Positions 23,231-31,918 of a DNA stretch of 38,796 nucleotides are shown piece after piece. The stretch is taken from NCBI GenBank assembly GCA_022821585.1, contig JAJEDI010000082.1, positions 1 to 38,796 of the forward strand, in the 5' to 3' direction. This DNA comes from Caldilineaceae bacterium (GTDB lineage: Bacteria; Chloroflexota; Anaerolineae; Caldilineales; Caldilineaceae). The translations under genes were made by a program, and so were the position numbers. The notes below the pieces were generated by a model. It made no database searches. It saw only the letters and a program-made list of their open reading frames with translations, and was not told the DNA's origin. The number at the start of each line of letters is the position of its first letter. Within the stretch, counting starts at the first letter, position 1.

Positions 23231-23935
23231 ATGTTCGATAATACCTATCGACACACTGTTGCCGACGATGTTCTGGGCCGAAAACCTGAGCTTTTGCAGA
23301 CTTTGATGGATCTCCACAACGACGACCCGTCATTCGGGAAGCATGTACGCATGCGTTCGTATCGGCCGCATGAGGTTGTTGCCGATGCGACGGCTCTGAA
23401 GAGAGAGATGTTCGTGCTCATGCAGGGCAAAATCAACCTGGTCTGTCCAAATCAAGAGGGGCGCCGGCTGGTGATAGGCAGTTTGGAGCCGGCGGCCATA
23501 TTTGGCGAGGGCGCATTGAACAGGCCGCAAGAGGCAAACGTTTTCGCGGAGGCGGACACTGACGCGGTTGTCTGGTCGATTCCGGCTGCCGAGGCGCGCA
23601 ACATGACGCTTCAGTACCCCATTTTGGGCTGGGGAATGCTGCAGACGTACGGCAGGCGGCTTCTCCAGGTAGAGGACAGGCTGGAAGATGTGGCTTACAA
23701 GAAGCTGCCGGAACGGCTGGCGGCTCTGCTGGTTGAACTGTGCAGCGACACGGAAGAGGTAATCCAGGGGGTAAGCCATCAGGTTCTAGCGGACCGGCTG
23801 GGAACATATCGAGAGACGGTCAGCGCCATTTTGCGGGATTTCAAGCGGCAGGGCCTGGTGGAATTGGGTTACCGCCGGATTGGAATTCTTGACGTTGAGA
23901 CGCTGAAGGAGATTGCAGGCATTTGGGAGTGGTAG
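23231..23935 (+). CDS. Crp/Fnr-family transcription regulator
   Basis: 234 residues. A cyclic-nucleotide-binding-type beta-roll spans about 40-135 (GSLEPAAIFGEGALN), a dimer helix about 140-165, and an HTH_Crp domain about 180-215 (VSHQVLADRLGTYRETVSAIL as two helices). Only two Cys are present (72 and 171), so an FNR-like [4Fe-4S] oxygen sensor is excluded. The cAMP-pocket RxS/T motif is not clear (LNRPQEANVFAE instead), so the ligand is unknown. The ATG has AAGGA nine bases upstream. Its promoter has a palindrome that it might bind itself. A long perfect hairpin follows the stop. Confidence 0.9.
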   Translation: MFDNTYRHTVADDVLGRKPELLQTLMDLHNDDPSFGKHVRMRSYRPHEVVADATALKREMFVLMQGKINLVCPNQEGRRLVIGSLEPAAIFGEGALNRPQEANVFAEADTDAVVWSIPAAEARNMTLQYPILGWGMLQTYGRRLLQVEDRLEDVAYKKLPERLAALLVELCSDTEEVIQGVSHQVLADRLGTYRETVSAILRDFKRQGLVELGYRRIGILDVETLKEIAGIWEW

Positions 23936-23946
23936 CGAGGGCAGGG

Positions 23947-23979
23947 GGAGCAGCGGCGACCAGGTGTCGCCGCTGCTCC
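23947..23979 (+). terminator. Strong GC hairpin after the Crp/Fnr gene
   Basis: Perfect 14-bp stem: GGAGCAGCGGCGAC pairs with GTCGCCGCTGCTCC around loop CAGGT. It starts 11 bases after the stop codon. No T run follows, so it may act with Rho or protect the 3' end. Confidence 0.55.
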
Positions 23980-24252
23980 GCGGTTGCCTAAGTTCACCGG
24001 CGGCCGGGCAGTGTATCGACGGCGAGCTGAACGGCAGTATTGCGCAAGTTGCGGGTTCCTCTTTGAGGGTTGGAGGTAGGTCGAAGACGCTCGCCCTTCG
24101 GCCCTCGGACCCCAGTTGATTTCATCCCGGTTTTGCAACAGAATCTGAATATGGCTTGATTCTTCTTGTGCAGCCCAGTTCACCGCCGGCAGCAGGCGCC
24201 GCGGGGAAATTTCTCGTTGCATTCAAAGGAGGGTGCAGCAGTTGGGGAGAGT

Positions 24253-24409
24253 GCGAGGGCAGGCACAAGGCCGGGGCCTACGGGGATCTGATGGGACTGG
24301 CGGGGCGTGGGTTGGCGGAATTCTTTCGGTTGGGCACCTGTTACAGATATCGACGCCAGGTCGAGGTGGCTTTTTGTGGGCGGGGGCGTGGCGGGGGCGT
24401 AGCCCCCGC
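24253..24409. repeat. Diverged palindromic repeats in the Crp-Rho gap
   Basis: 24253-24285 (GCGAGGGCAGGC..ACAAGG..GGCCTACGGGG) is a diverged copy of the pair at 17622-17722. A nearby palindrome GCGGGGGC-GTA-GCCCCCGC at 24391-24409 is followed by CACAAGGG and looks related. The gap 23980-24571 otherwise holds no recognisable gene. Confidence 0.5.
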
Positions 24410-24571
24410 ACAAGGGAGGGCCGAATAGGCCCGACCGCCCAAAAGAGCGAGGAGAGAAAACTGCCGTTTCCCTGGCTCAGAATGGATGGCGGAATGGCTA
24501 TGAATTAGTTGCTGCCAGAGGTGTAGGAGAACTCGCCCTCGTTTTAGGATGCACACTCAGAAAAAACGTAG

Positions 24572-24600
24572 TTGACGTATTCTGAAAAGGCTGCTATACT
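24572..24600 (+). promoter_or_regulatory. Near-consensus promoter of rho
   Basis: TTGACG at 24572-24577, 17-bp spacer, TATACT at 24595-24600, with an extended -10 TGC. Transcription would begin near 24607, giving a leader of about 390 nt before rho. Confidence 0.8.
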
Positions 24601-24606
24601 ATTTGT

Positions 24607-24995
24607 CGATACTGAAAGTTTGCCTCCGCCCTACATGTCCGCTTCGACTATCCAAACAGAACTTAGTTCAGTAGCCGGCTTGCTCTATACGCAATTGGCG
24701 ATGATCGATTCAGAATGCCCGAGTAGAGCGGATGGCGGTCGCGGATAGTTGGAAGACGCGGCTGATGATCCGTCAAGTGCACCTCTTTCGCATTTACCCA
24801 ACCCTGGCGTAAGTCATTTCACTTAGAAAATCTGTCCGCATTCGGGCAATCCCCAAAGAGCACTTTGTGTAGACTGAACGTCTTCACAACCTATCGACAG
24901 CCCGCGCTTTCAGCACAATCACCCGTATGCAAATGAAACTGTCCTGTTGCGCAAGCAATGTGTGACTATTTGTTGAGCCTGACAAGGAACGAACT
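24607..24995 (+). promoter_or_regulatory. Long untranslated rho leader
   Basis: About 390 nt with no convincing coding frame. The second half is rich in C and pyrimidines and poor in G (for example CACCTCTTTCGCATTTACCC near 24781 and ACAGCCCGCG..CACAATCACCCG near 24896). That is the kind of RNA Rho loads on. Rho autoregulates through its leader in E. coli; the same here is an inference. Confidence 0.45.
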
Positions 24996-26255
24996 ATGGA
25001 AACGCTTAGTATGACTATGGCCGAATTGGAGGACTGCACTCTGGATGAGCTCAGAGAGATGGCGCGGTCCCTGGACATAAGCGGCTATACGCGCCTGAAG
25101 AAGCATGATCTGATTATTCTGCTATTACGGGCCAACGCCGAAAAACAGGGATATATTTTTGGAGGGGGAATCCTGGAGATCGTACAGGACGGCATCGGTT
25201 TCCTGCGAAGCGACCATCTTCTCCCGGGACCGGAGGACGTTTACGTCAGTCAGAGTCAGATCCGCCGTTTTGGGTTGCGCACAGGCGATCTCGTAGTTGG
25301 TCAGGTACGCCCGCCGAAGGATACAGAGAAGTATTACGGATTGTTGAAGGTTGAAGCGGTCAACGGTCTTGACCCTGAGGAGGCGAAACGGCGTCCGGTG
25401 TTTGAGAAACAGACGCCGATATTTCCGGACGAGCAGATTCACCTGGAGACCAAGCCGAATTTGCTGGCGACCCGCATGATCGATCTGCTGGCTCCTATCG
25501 GCCGCGGTCAACGCGGGCTGATTGTCAGTCCCCCCAAAGCGGGCAAGACGACCATTTTGAAGCGCATTGCCAATGGTATGTCAAGCAACTATGAGAATCT
25601 GCATTTGATGGTGGTGCTGATCGGAGAGAGGCCCGAGGAAGTAACCGATATGGACCGTTCTGTGGAAGCGGAGGTGATCAGCAGCACATTTGACGAACCG
25701 GTCCAGAACCATGTGCGGGTGGCGGAGATGGCCTTGGAACGGGCCAAGCGTCTGACGGAAAGCAACCGCGACGTGGTGATACTGTTGGACAGCATTACGC
25801 GACTCACGCGGGCCTATAACTTGACAGTACCCCCGTCGGGCCGCACGCTTTCGGGCGGGATCGATCCGGCGGCGCTCTATCCGCCAAAGCGATTTTTTGG
25901 CGCGGCCCGGAATCTGGAAGAGGGGGGCAGCCTTACGATCGTTGCGACCTGTCTTGTAGATACGGGCAGCCGCATGGACGATGTCATCTACGAAGAGTTC
26001 AAGGGCACGGGCAATATGGAGCTGCATCTCAACCGGCGCACTTCAGAGCGGCGCATCTTCCCGGCCATCGATATTGAACGGAGCAGCACGCGGGCGGAAG
26101 AGAAGATGCTGGAGCCCGAAGTGCTGGCGAAGGTCTACACTCTGCGGCGGATGAGCGATGCCATGGGGGGCGGCAACGAAGCGATTTTGCCGATCCTGGA
26201 ACGCCTCAGCCGGACGCGAGACAACCAGGAATTCCTGGACACGCTAATCAAATAG
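24996..26255 (+). CDS. rho: Transcription termination factor Rho
   Basis: 419 residues, normal length. The N-terminal helical domain ([25 protein letters not shown]) is followed by the cold-shock-like RNA-binding domain ([22 protein letters not shown]). The ATPase domain has Walker [10 protein letters not shown] (178-186), Walker [11 protein letters not shown] (Asp265), and the Q- and R-loop segments to [21 protein letters not shown]. It forms a hexameric RNA-dependent helicase that ends transcription. The ATG follows AAGGA. It has its own promoter at 24572 and is monocistronic as far as can be seen. Confidence 0.98.
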   Translation: METLSMTMAELEDCTLDELREMARSLDISGYTRLKKHDLIILLLRANAEKQGYIFGGGILEIVQDGIGFLRSDHLLPGPEDVYVSQSQIRRFGLRTGDLVVGQVRPPKDTEKYYGLLKVEAVNGLDPEEAKRRPVFEKQTPIFPDEQIHLETKPNLLATRMIDLLAPIGRGQRGLIVSPPKAGKTTILKRIANGMSSNYENLHLMVVLIGERPEEVTDMDRSVEAEVISSTFDEPVQNHVRVAEMALERAKRLTESNRDVVILLDSITRLTRAYNLTVPPSGRTLSGGIDPAALYPPKRFFGAARNLEEGGSLTIVATCLVDTGSRMDDVIYEEFKGTGNMELHLNRRTSERRIFPAIDIERSSTRAEEKMLEPEVLAKVYTLRRMSDAMGGGNEAILPILERLSRTRDNQEFLDTLIK

Positions 26256-26406
26256 GTAGTCGAGCGAGCGGCCCGGTGAGCAGCGCGCACCGTCGGGAGG
26301 CGCTTTTCGACGAGGTGCCGCCAAGGGAGCCGGCAGGCGGTGCGGAGCCTGAAAAGGAGAGAGGGCAAGGCAAAATGTGCCGGTTTGCAGAAAAATGACG
26401 CTTAAC

Positions 26407-26434
26407 CTACGGTTTCCCTACGGTTTCCAAACCG
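26407..26434. repeat. Tandem 11-bp repeat with palindrome downstream of rho
   Basis: CTACGGTTTCC occurs twice head to tail (26407-26417, 26418-26428). The second copy runs into AAACCG, forming CGGTTT-CC-AAACCG (26421-26434). The 432-bp gap 26256-26687 has no gene. A weak TTGTAT..TAATCT pair at 26636-26663 could be the promoter of the next gene. Confidence 0.6.
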
Positions 26435-26687
26435 CTTGCCTCTGGAGGGGCAAAAACCGAGTTGAAACCCAGAATCGGATTTGTACAGGCTCCCACTTAT
26501 GCCTATAATGGCATTCTTGAGGCGGATCGGGCCGTTTGACAGCCTTGAACTGCCGACCAATCGCTCTTGGCAGTGGAACAACTAAGTCCAAAAGCATCGC
26601 TCCCCCGCCCGATATTTTTTCGAAGTTTGTGTATATTGTATTTTGTGGTACAGTTCTTAATCTGTATCCTAGACTTGGGCAGGCTGT

Positions 26688-28025
26688 ATGCTTAAGAGCA
26701 AAGAACACGTAGAACAACGCCGATTCAGTTACCATACTTTCCGCCGAACAAGTAGCTCCTCCACATCGGCCCGGGAAGTTCAACAGCCCTCCTTCTCCAG
26801 CAGTAATTCAGAATTCAGTCCAAGTCCACAACAGAATCAGATTCATCAGAGTTCGGAAAGCGTGGCCGAAGCTGCTCTGGAAGAGGGATCGGCGGGACTT
26901 GCAGATGCGGCAGGCGGGGCGCTTGAGAGTTTTTCATCGGGTTTACAGAGCTTCCTGCGCGAACAGGTTGCGCCGGTCCGGCTTGCCAGCCATTTAGCCG
27001 TGCTGGTGGTCGCAGCGATAGTCATTCTTGTCAGGCGAGTAGACCCCCCTGATTGGAATTTCCCGCTTCACACTCTGCCGGCGGATGTGCCGCTTGTGCA
27101 GAGTGCAACTGCTGACACACAACTGGCACGACGCAATCCAATAGTTGAAGTCAGTGATGCACTGCAGCGTGCAGTACTTCCCTTTACCCGAAAATCCGAG
27201 GAGCCTGCCGTTGCTTCTCCGAGCCAGCAAGGAGCGGAGGGGGAACCGGTTGCGGTAACTGCGCCTTCAAGAGTACTCAGTATCCAGGTTTACGAAGTAA
27301 TGCCAGCCGACAATCTTCAGAAGATTGCTGCCCGATACGATCTCAGGCCCGAGACAATTTTATGGGCCAATCCAAAACTGGAATCGAATCCGGATCTGTT
27401 GTGGCCTGGCCAGGAGTTGATTATTCCTCCGGTAGACGGCGTGATGCATGTGGTTCGCACCGGCGACACGCTGTCGATTCTGGCATTGAAGTACAAGGTA
27501 AGCGTCGAAGAGATTGTTGAATTCCCTTTGAATAATCTGAAGTCGGCGGATTCCCCGATCAGCAGGGGCAGGCAGTTGATCATACCTAATGGTACCAAGC
27601 CCTATGTCGCCCGACAGGTGGCCATGTATCGGGGGCCGGTCCCTGCTAATGCGGTCAGAGGTTCCGGGAACTTTGCCTGGCCAGTCAGCGGTCACATTAC
27701 GCAGCAGTTCTGGCACGGCCACAGAGCGATTGACGTTGGAGCCAGGGCAGGCGCGCCGATTGTTGCAGCCGACAGCGGCTATGTGATCAAGGCGTCACAT
27801 GGCTGGAACGGCGGCTATGGCAGAATGGTCATGATTGATCATGGCAACGGATTTGTCTCGTTGTATGCCCATATGAATACGGTCTACGTGCGCCAGGGTG
27901 AGAACGTTGCCAAGGGTGAACAGTTGGGTACGGTAGGCAATACGGGACGTTCGACGGGGCCGCATCTGCACTTTGAAATCCGACAGAACGGCGCCGCGCG
28001 TAATCCATTCTACTTCCTGCCTTAG
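26688..28025 (+). CDS. LysM-containing M23 metallopeptidase, membrane-anchored
   Basis: 445 residues. An unusual ~98-residue Ser/Gln-rich cytoplasmic N-terminus comes first, then one transmembrane helix (about 99-116, LASHLAVLVVAAIVIL). Two LysM domains (about 200-247 and 252-300) bind peptidoglycan. The C-terminal M23/LytM domain has the zinc site HRAIDVG (His345, Asp349) and HLHFE (His428), plus YAHM (His395). All key residues are present, so it should be an active endopeptidase cutting wall cross-bridges, or a regulator of such enzymes. The ATG at 26688 has only a weak GGGCAGG site. It ends in a strong terminator and converges on fumC. Confidence 0.93.
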   Translation: MLKSKEHVEQRRFSYHTFRRTSSSSTSAREVQQPSFSSSNSEFSPSPQQNQIHQSSESVAEAALEEGSAGLADAAGGALESFSSGLQSFLREQVAPVRLASHLAVLVVAAIVILVRRVDPPDWNFPLHTLPADVPLVQSATADTQLARRNPIVEVSDALQRAVLPFTRKSEEPAVASPSQQGAEGEPVAVTAPSRVLSIQVYEVMPADNLQKIAARYDLRPETILWANPKLESNPDLLWPGQELIIPPVDGVMHVVRTGDTLSILALKYKVSVEEIVEFPLNNLKSADSPISRGRQLIIPNGTKPYVARQVAMYRGPVPANAVRGSGNFAWPVSGHITQQFWHGHRAIDVGARAGAPIVAADSGYVIKASHGWNGGYGRMVMIDHGNGFVSLYAHMNTVYVRQGENVAKGEQLGTVGNTGRSTGPHLHFEIRQNGAARNPFYFLP

Positions 28026-28053
28026 ACAGAACAGGTTTACAAGACACAGAAAG

Positions 28054-28082
28054 GTCCGGCACAAAATGCCGGACTTTTTTTT
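28054..28082 (+). terminator. Rho-independent terminator after the M23 gene
   Basis: Perfect stem GTCCGGCA / TGCCGGAC with loop CAAAA, followed by eight T. On the other strand it has CCTTT after the stem, so it may also slow transcription coming from fumC. Confidence 0.95.
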
Positions 28083-28203
28083 GTGCTGCAACAGACAGTT
28101 CGCGGGGCAGGCTTCCGAGATTTCAGGGGGCGAGCGTATCTCACGTTCTGTGCGGTTATCGCGAATATGGCGATGGAGGAGCCCAGTTGTCCAACGTCGA
28201 AGT

Positions 28204-29595
28204 TCAAAGTTGCTGAATGCCGCCTTCGGTCAGTTTGCGGGGGTCGAGCAGCTCATTCAGTTCTTCGGCGCTGAGGTCGGTCATTTCAAGGGCGACCTCC
28301 TTCAGGGTGCGCCCTTGGGCATAGGCGGTTTTGGCAATCTGCGCGCCCAGTTCGTACCCAATCACAGGATTCAGAGCGGTCACAAGAATCGGGTTGCTAT
28401 CAACGAGCCGACCGATGCGGTCTGCATTGACGGTGAAACCGGCGACGGCCGTGTCTGCCAGCAGACGGCTGGCGCCGGCCAGGATCGAGATGCTCTGCAA
28501 CAGGTTGTAGGCGACAACGGGGAGCATCACATTCAGCTGAAAGCTGCCGGACTGGCCCCCGATCGTAATCGTCACGTCGTTACCGGTGACCTGGGCGGCA
28601 ACCATGGCGACGGCTTCGGGAATGACGGGATTGATCTTGCCGGGCATGATGCTGCTGCCCGGCTGCAGGGCCGGCAGCTCGATCTCGGCGATGCCGGCGA
28701 TAGGCCCGCTGTTCATCCAGCGCAGATCGTTGGCCATTTTCATCAGCGAGGTGGCGACGGTCTTGAGTTGACCGCTGAGCTCAACGGCGGCGTCCTGGCT
28801 GCTCAGACTCTCGAAATAGTTTTCGCTTGTCCTGAACGGCTGAGCGGTCATTTGGGCCAGCTTGGCGGCGATGCGTACGCCGAACTCGGGATGGGCGTTG
28901 ATCCCGGTGCCAACGGCGGTGCCTCCTTGGGCGAGCTCTGCCAGCCGCGCCAATGCGTCGCGCAGGCGCCTCTGCCCCTTGTCGATCTGGTTGCTCCAGC
29001 CCCCCAGCTCCTGGCTCAGGCGGATAGGCATGGCATCCATCAGATGGGTGCGCCCGGTGGTGACGACGTCGTCCACCTCTGCGGCTTTGGCGTCCAGGGT
29101 CTGCTGCAGATGTTGGAGGGCAGGCAGAAGTTCTTCGACAACGGCGAGATAGGCGCTCAGATGGATGGCTGAGGGAATGACATCGTTGCTGCTTTGCCCC
29201 ATATTGACGTCATCGTTGGGGTGGACGCTGCGTCCGAGGATCCGGGATGCCAGGGTAGCGATGACTTCATTGGCGTTCATATTGGTGCTGGTGCCGGAGC
29301 CGGTCTGGAAGATATCGAGGGGGAAATGGTCGTCGTGGGCGCCGTGCGCGACTTCGGCGCAGGCGCTTTGGATTGCCGCCGCCATATCGGCATCCAGCTG
29401 ACCCAGGTCGAGATTGACAGCTGCGGCCGCGCCTTTGATGAGACCGATTGCGCGGATGAAGTGGCGGGGGAAGCGGAGGGGACTGATAGGGAAGTTTTCG
29501 ACGGCGCGCTGGGTTTGGGCGGCGTAGAGGGCGTCTTTGGGGACCCTAACTTCGCCGAGGCTGTCATGCTCAATGCGGAATTCCTGACTGCTCAT
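28204..29595 (-). CDS. fumC: Class II fumarate hydratase
   Basis: 463 residues, typical for the family. It interconverts fumarate and malate in the TCA cycle in the cytoplasm, needs no iron and works as a tetramer. Signature segments are GSGTSTNMNANEV, VNMGQSSNDVIPSA, TTGRTHLMDAMP (catalytic His) and GSSIMPGKINPV (mobile SS loop with catalytic Ser). The close aspartase family shares these motifs, but the overall sequence fits fumarase. The ATG at 29595 has GGAG about 12 bases upstream. The nucleoside permease gene ends 39 bases upstream on the same strand, so fumC may share its transcript. Confidence 0.95.
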   Translation of the reverse strand: MSSQEFRIEHDSLGEVRVPKDALYAAQTQRAVENFPISPLRFPRHFIRAIGLIKGAAAAVNLDLGQLDADMAAAIQSACAEVAHGAHDDHFPLDIFQTGSGTSTNMNANEVIATLASRILGRSVHPNDDVNMGQSSNDVIPSAIHLSAYLAVVEELLPALQHLQQTLDAKAAEVDDVVTTGRTHLMDAMPIRLSQELGGWSNQIDKGQRRLRDALARLAELAQGGTAVGTGINAHPEFGVRIAAKLAQMTAQPFRTSENYFESLSSQDAAVELSGQLKTVATSLMKMANDLRWMNSGPIAGIAEIELPALQPGSSIMPGKINPVIPEAVAMVAAQVTGNDVTITIGGQSGSFQLNVMLPVVAYNLLQSISILAGASRLLADTAVAGFTVNADRIGRLVDSNPILVTALNPVIGYELGAQIAKTAYAQGRTLKEVALEMTDLSAEELNELLDPRKLTEGGIQQL

Positions 29596-29634
29596 AAGAG
29601 TTTTCTGCTCCGATAGTTTACTTGATCAGAAAGG

Positions 29635-30591
29635 CTAACGTTCGCCGCGCATATAGGGCAGGCCGAGCGCTGCCGGCGCGCCGAGGCGGCGGCTGACGTT
29701 TTCATAGACGGTGATGAGCGTGAGCACAAGGACCGTGAGAAGATAGGGCATCATTGCCAGCATTGCCGCAGGTATTACCCCGCCGCCAGCCGCCTGCAAC
29801 CGAAACTGGATTGCGTTGACCCCACCAAAGATGAGGGCGCCAAGCAAGGCCCGCGCAGGATCCCAGGTGGCGAAGATGACGAGAGCGATGGCGATCCAGC
29901 CGCGGCCACCGGTGAGGTTTTCGGTCCAACCGGGGGTATAGGCGAGGCTGAGGTGGGCGCCGCCCAGCCCCATGAGCATACCGCCGCCGATGGTGGCCAG
30001 GTAGCGTGTGCGCGTGACCGAAATGCCCATAGCGTCTGCGGTGTCCGGGTCTTCGCCCACTGCGCGCACGTTGAGGCCGAGGCGGGTGCGGTAGAGCAGG
30101 AAGGCGGAGAGGGGAACGGTCAGATACATGAGGTAGACGAGCAGGTCCTGGTTGAAGAGGGCCTGTCCAAGCAGGGGGATCTGGCCGAGAGCGGGGATCG
30201 TCATTTTGTTGAACTTCGGGCCGACCAGACCCACGAGCGGCGCGCCCTCCGGGCCAAGGCGCTGGCCGAGAAAGCTACTGAGGCCGATGCCAAAGAGGGT
30301 GAGCGCGAGGCCGCTGACGACCTGATCGGCGCGCAGGGTGACGGAGAGGAAGGCGTGAATGGAGGCCAGGGCGGCGCCGACGACGACGGCCGCCAGTGTG
30401 CCCAACAGGAGACTTTCGGTGTGAAAGCCGACGGCAAAGGCGCTGACAGCGCCCATGATGAGAATGCCTTCCAGCCCGAGATTGAGAACGCCGGCCCTTT
30501 CGGTGTAGATTTCACCGACTGCGGCAAAGACAAGCGATGCGCCGGCCTGAATTGTCACCGTCAGGACAGAGATAAGAAGGGCGAGTTCCAT
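29635..30591 (-). CDS. nupQ: Nucleoside-type ABC transporter permease (NupQ/YufQ-like)
   Basis: 318 residues with about 8-9 hydrophobic helices. The start GEIYTERAGVLNLGLEGILIMGA is typical of BMP-type permeases. RAVGEDPDTADAMGISVTRTRYL is the cytoplasmic coupling loop facing the ATPase. It pairs with the permease encoded 115 bases upstream. The matching ATPase (NupO-like) and lipoprotein (BmpA-like) are not in the window. BMP-type systems import nucleosides; some of this branch take simple sugars. Confidence 0.88.
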   Translation of the reverse strand: MELALLISVLTVTIQAGASLVFAAVGEIYTERAGVLNLGLEGILIMGAVSAFAVGFHTESLLLGTLAAVVVGAALASIHAFLSVTLRADQVVSGLALTLFGIGLSSFLGQRLGPEGAPLVGLVGPKFNKMTIPALGQIPLLGQALFNQDLLVYLMYLTVPLSAFLLYRTRLGLNVRAVGEDPDTADAMGISVTRTRYLATIGGGMLMGLGGAHLSLAYTPGWTENLTGGRGWIAIALVIFATWDPARALLGALIFGGVNAIQFRLQAAGGGVIPAAMLAMMPYLLTVLVLTLITVYENVSRRLGAPAALGLPYMRGER

Positions 30592-30706
30592 TGTGGTTAC
30601 GCTTTCACATGCGTGTTAACAGGCGGCGAGTCGGTGTTACCTTCGCCAGATTGTGTGCAGGATCCACCGGTATGGAACGGGAGATTGGGGATGGTCTGCG
30701 CTTCAG

Positions 30707-31840
30707 CTAGTCGGCGGGCGTCGGTCCGCCGGAGACGGGCGCAGGATTCGAGGCAGGCCGGGGCTGCGTACGAATCACGCGCAGGCGGTAGGTGATGAAG
30801 ACGTCGGCGCCGAGGACGAAGAAAAGTATCGAGCCCTGGAGCACGCCTGCGACGGCGGCAGGCAGGCCCATGGTGATCTGCAACTGATCGCCACCGGTGC
30901 TGAGTCCGGCGAGGAGAATGCTGACGAGCAGGATGGCCCAGGGGTTCAGTTTTGCCAACCAGGCCACGATGATGGCGGTAAAGCCGTCGCCGACTGCAAT
31001 GCCATTTTGCAGGCGGTGCGCGACGCCGGCCACCTGGCTGAAACCGGCCAGGCCGGCGATCCCCCCGCTTACGCACATAACCAGAAGTACGTTGCGGGCT
31101 ATGTTCATGCCGGCGTAGCGGGCAGCCTGGGGGTTCTTGCCAATTACTTTGATTTCCAGTCCCCATTTGGTACGGTCGAGGACGAGCCAGAGCAGAAAGG
31201 CCGCCAGGACCGCGAGAATGAGACCGTAGTGGACGCGGCCCAGGTCGATGGGCAGGCGGGGCAGCCAGGCGTGCTGGGGGAACTGGGCGCTGCCGGGAAA
31301 GCCGAAGCCCTCAGGATCTTTCCAGGATCCGGTATAGAGGTATTGCATCCACAGGAGGGCCACGTAGTTGAACATGAGGGTTGTGATGATCTCGTTGACG
31401 CCCAGGGCGGTCTTGAGAAAGGCCGGGATCAGTCCCCAGATGGCGCCGGCGACAAAGGCGGCCACGATCATGGCGGGCAGGAAGGTCCATTGCGGCATCC
31501 CTCCGATCTGTTCCGGCAGAAAGAGGGCGACCCAGGTGGCGGCAATCACTCCCCACACAAACTGGCCTTCGGCGCCGATATTCCAGAACAGCATGCGGAA
31601 GGCGATACCCACGGCGAGGCCAGTGAGCATAAGGGGGATGGCGCGCAAGAGGGTCTCGCTGATATGGTAGCGCTGGCCGAAGGCGCCGGTTGCCATAGCC
31701 GCATAGGTCTCGAATGGATTTGCGCCGAATATCCACAGCAGAATACCGCTGAAGATGAGCGCGAGACAGAGGGCAATGAGGGGAAACAGGAACTCGACGT
31801 GGCGGGGACGGCTCAGGCGTCTTTCAAGGATAAGTTGCAT
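30707..31840 (-). CDS. nupP: Nucleoside-type ABC transporter permease (NupP/YufP-like)
   Basis: 377 residues, many hydrophobic helices. FRMLFWNIGAEGQFVWG and GVNEIITTLMFNYVALL are conserved BMP-type permease segments. KVIGKNPQAARYAGMNI is the coupling loop. The C-terminus is Pro-rich. It would form a heterodimer channel with the product of the next gene. The ATG at 31840 lacks a strong ribosome site. The sensor kinase lies 78 bases upstream on the same strand. Confidence 0.88.
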   Translation of the reverse strand: MQLILERRLSRPRHVEFLFPLIALCLALIFSGILLWIFGANPFETYAAMATGAFGQRYHISETLLRAIPLMLTGLAVGIAFRMLFWNIGAEGQFVWGVIAATWVALFLPEQIGGMPQWTFLPAMIVAAFVAGAIWGLIPAFLKTALGVNEIITTLMFNYVALLWMQYLYTGSWKDPEGFGFPGSAQFPQHAWLPRLPIDLGRVHYGLILAVLAAFLLWLVLDRTKWGLEIKVIGKNPQAARYAGMNIARNVLLVMCVSGGIAGLAGFSQVAGVAHRLQNGIAVGDGFTAIIVAWLAKLNPWAILLVSILLAGLSTGGDQLQITMGLPAAVAGVLQGSILFFVLGADVFITYRLRVIRTQPRPASNPAPVSGGPTPAD

Positions 31841-31918
31841 GACCGAGTCTCGTTGTACGCGCCTTTCCTGCGCGGCGGTGCTTCACAGTTCACGATCACC
31901 CGCCAGCGGGGTGCCGGG

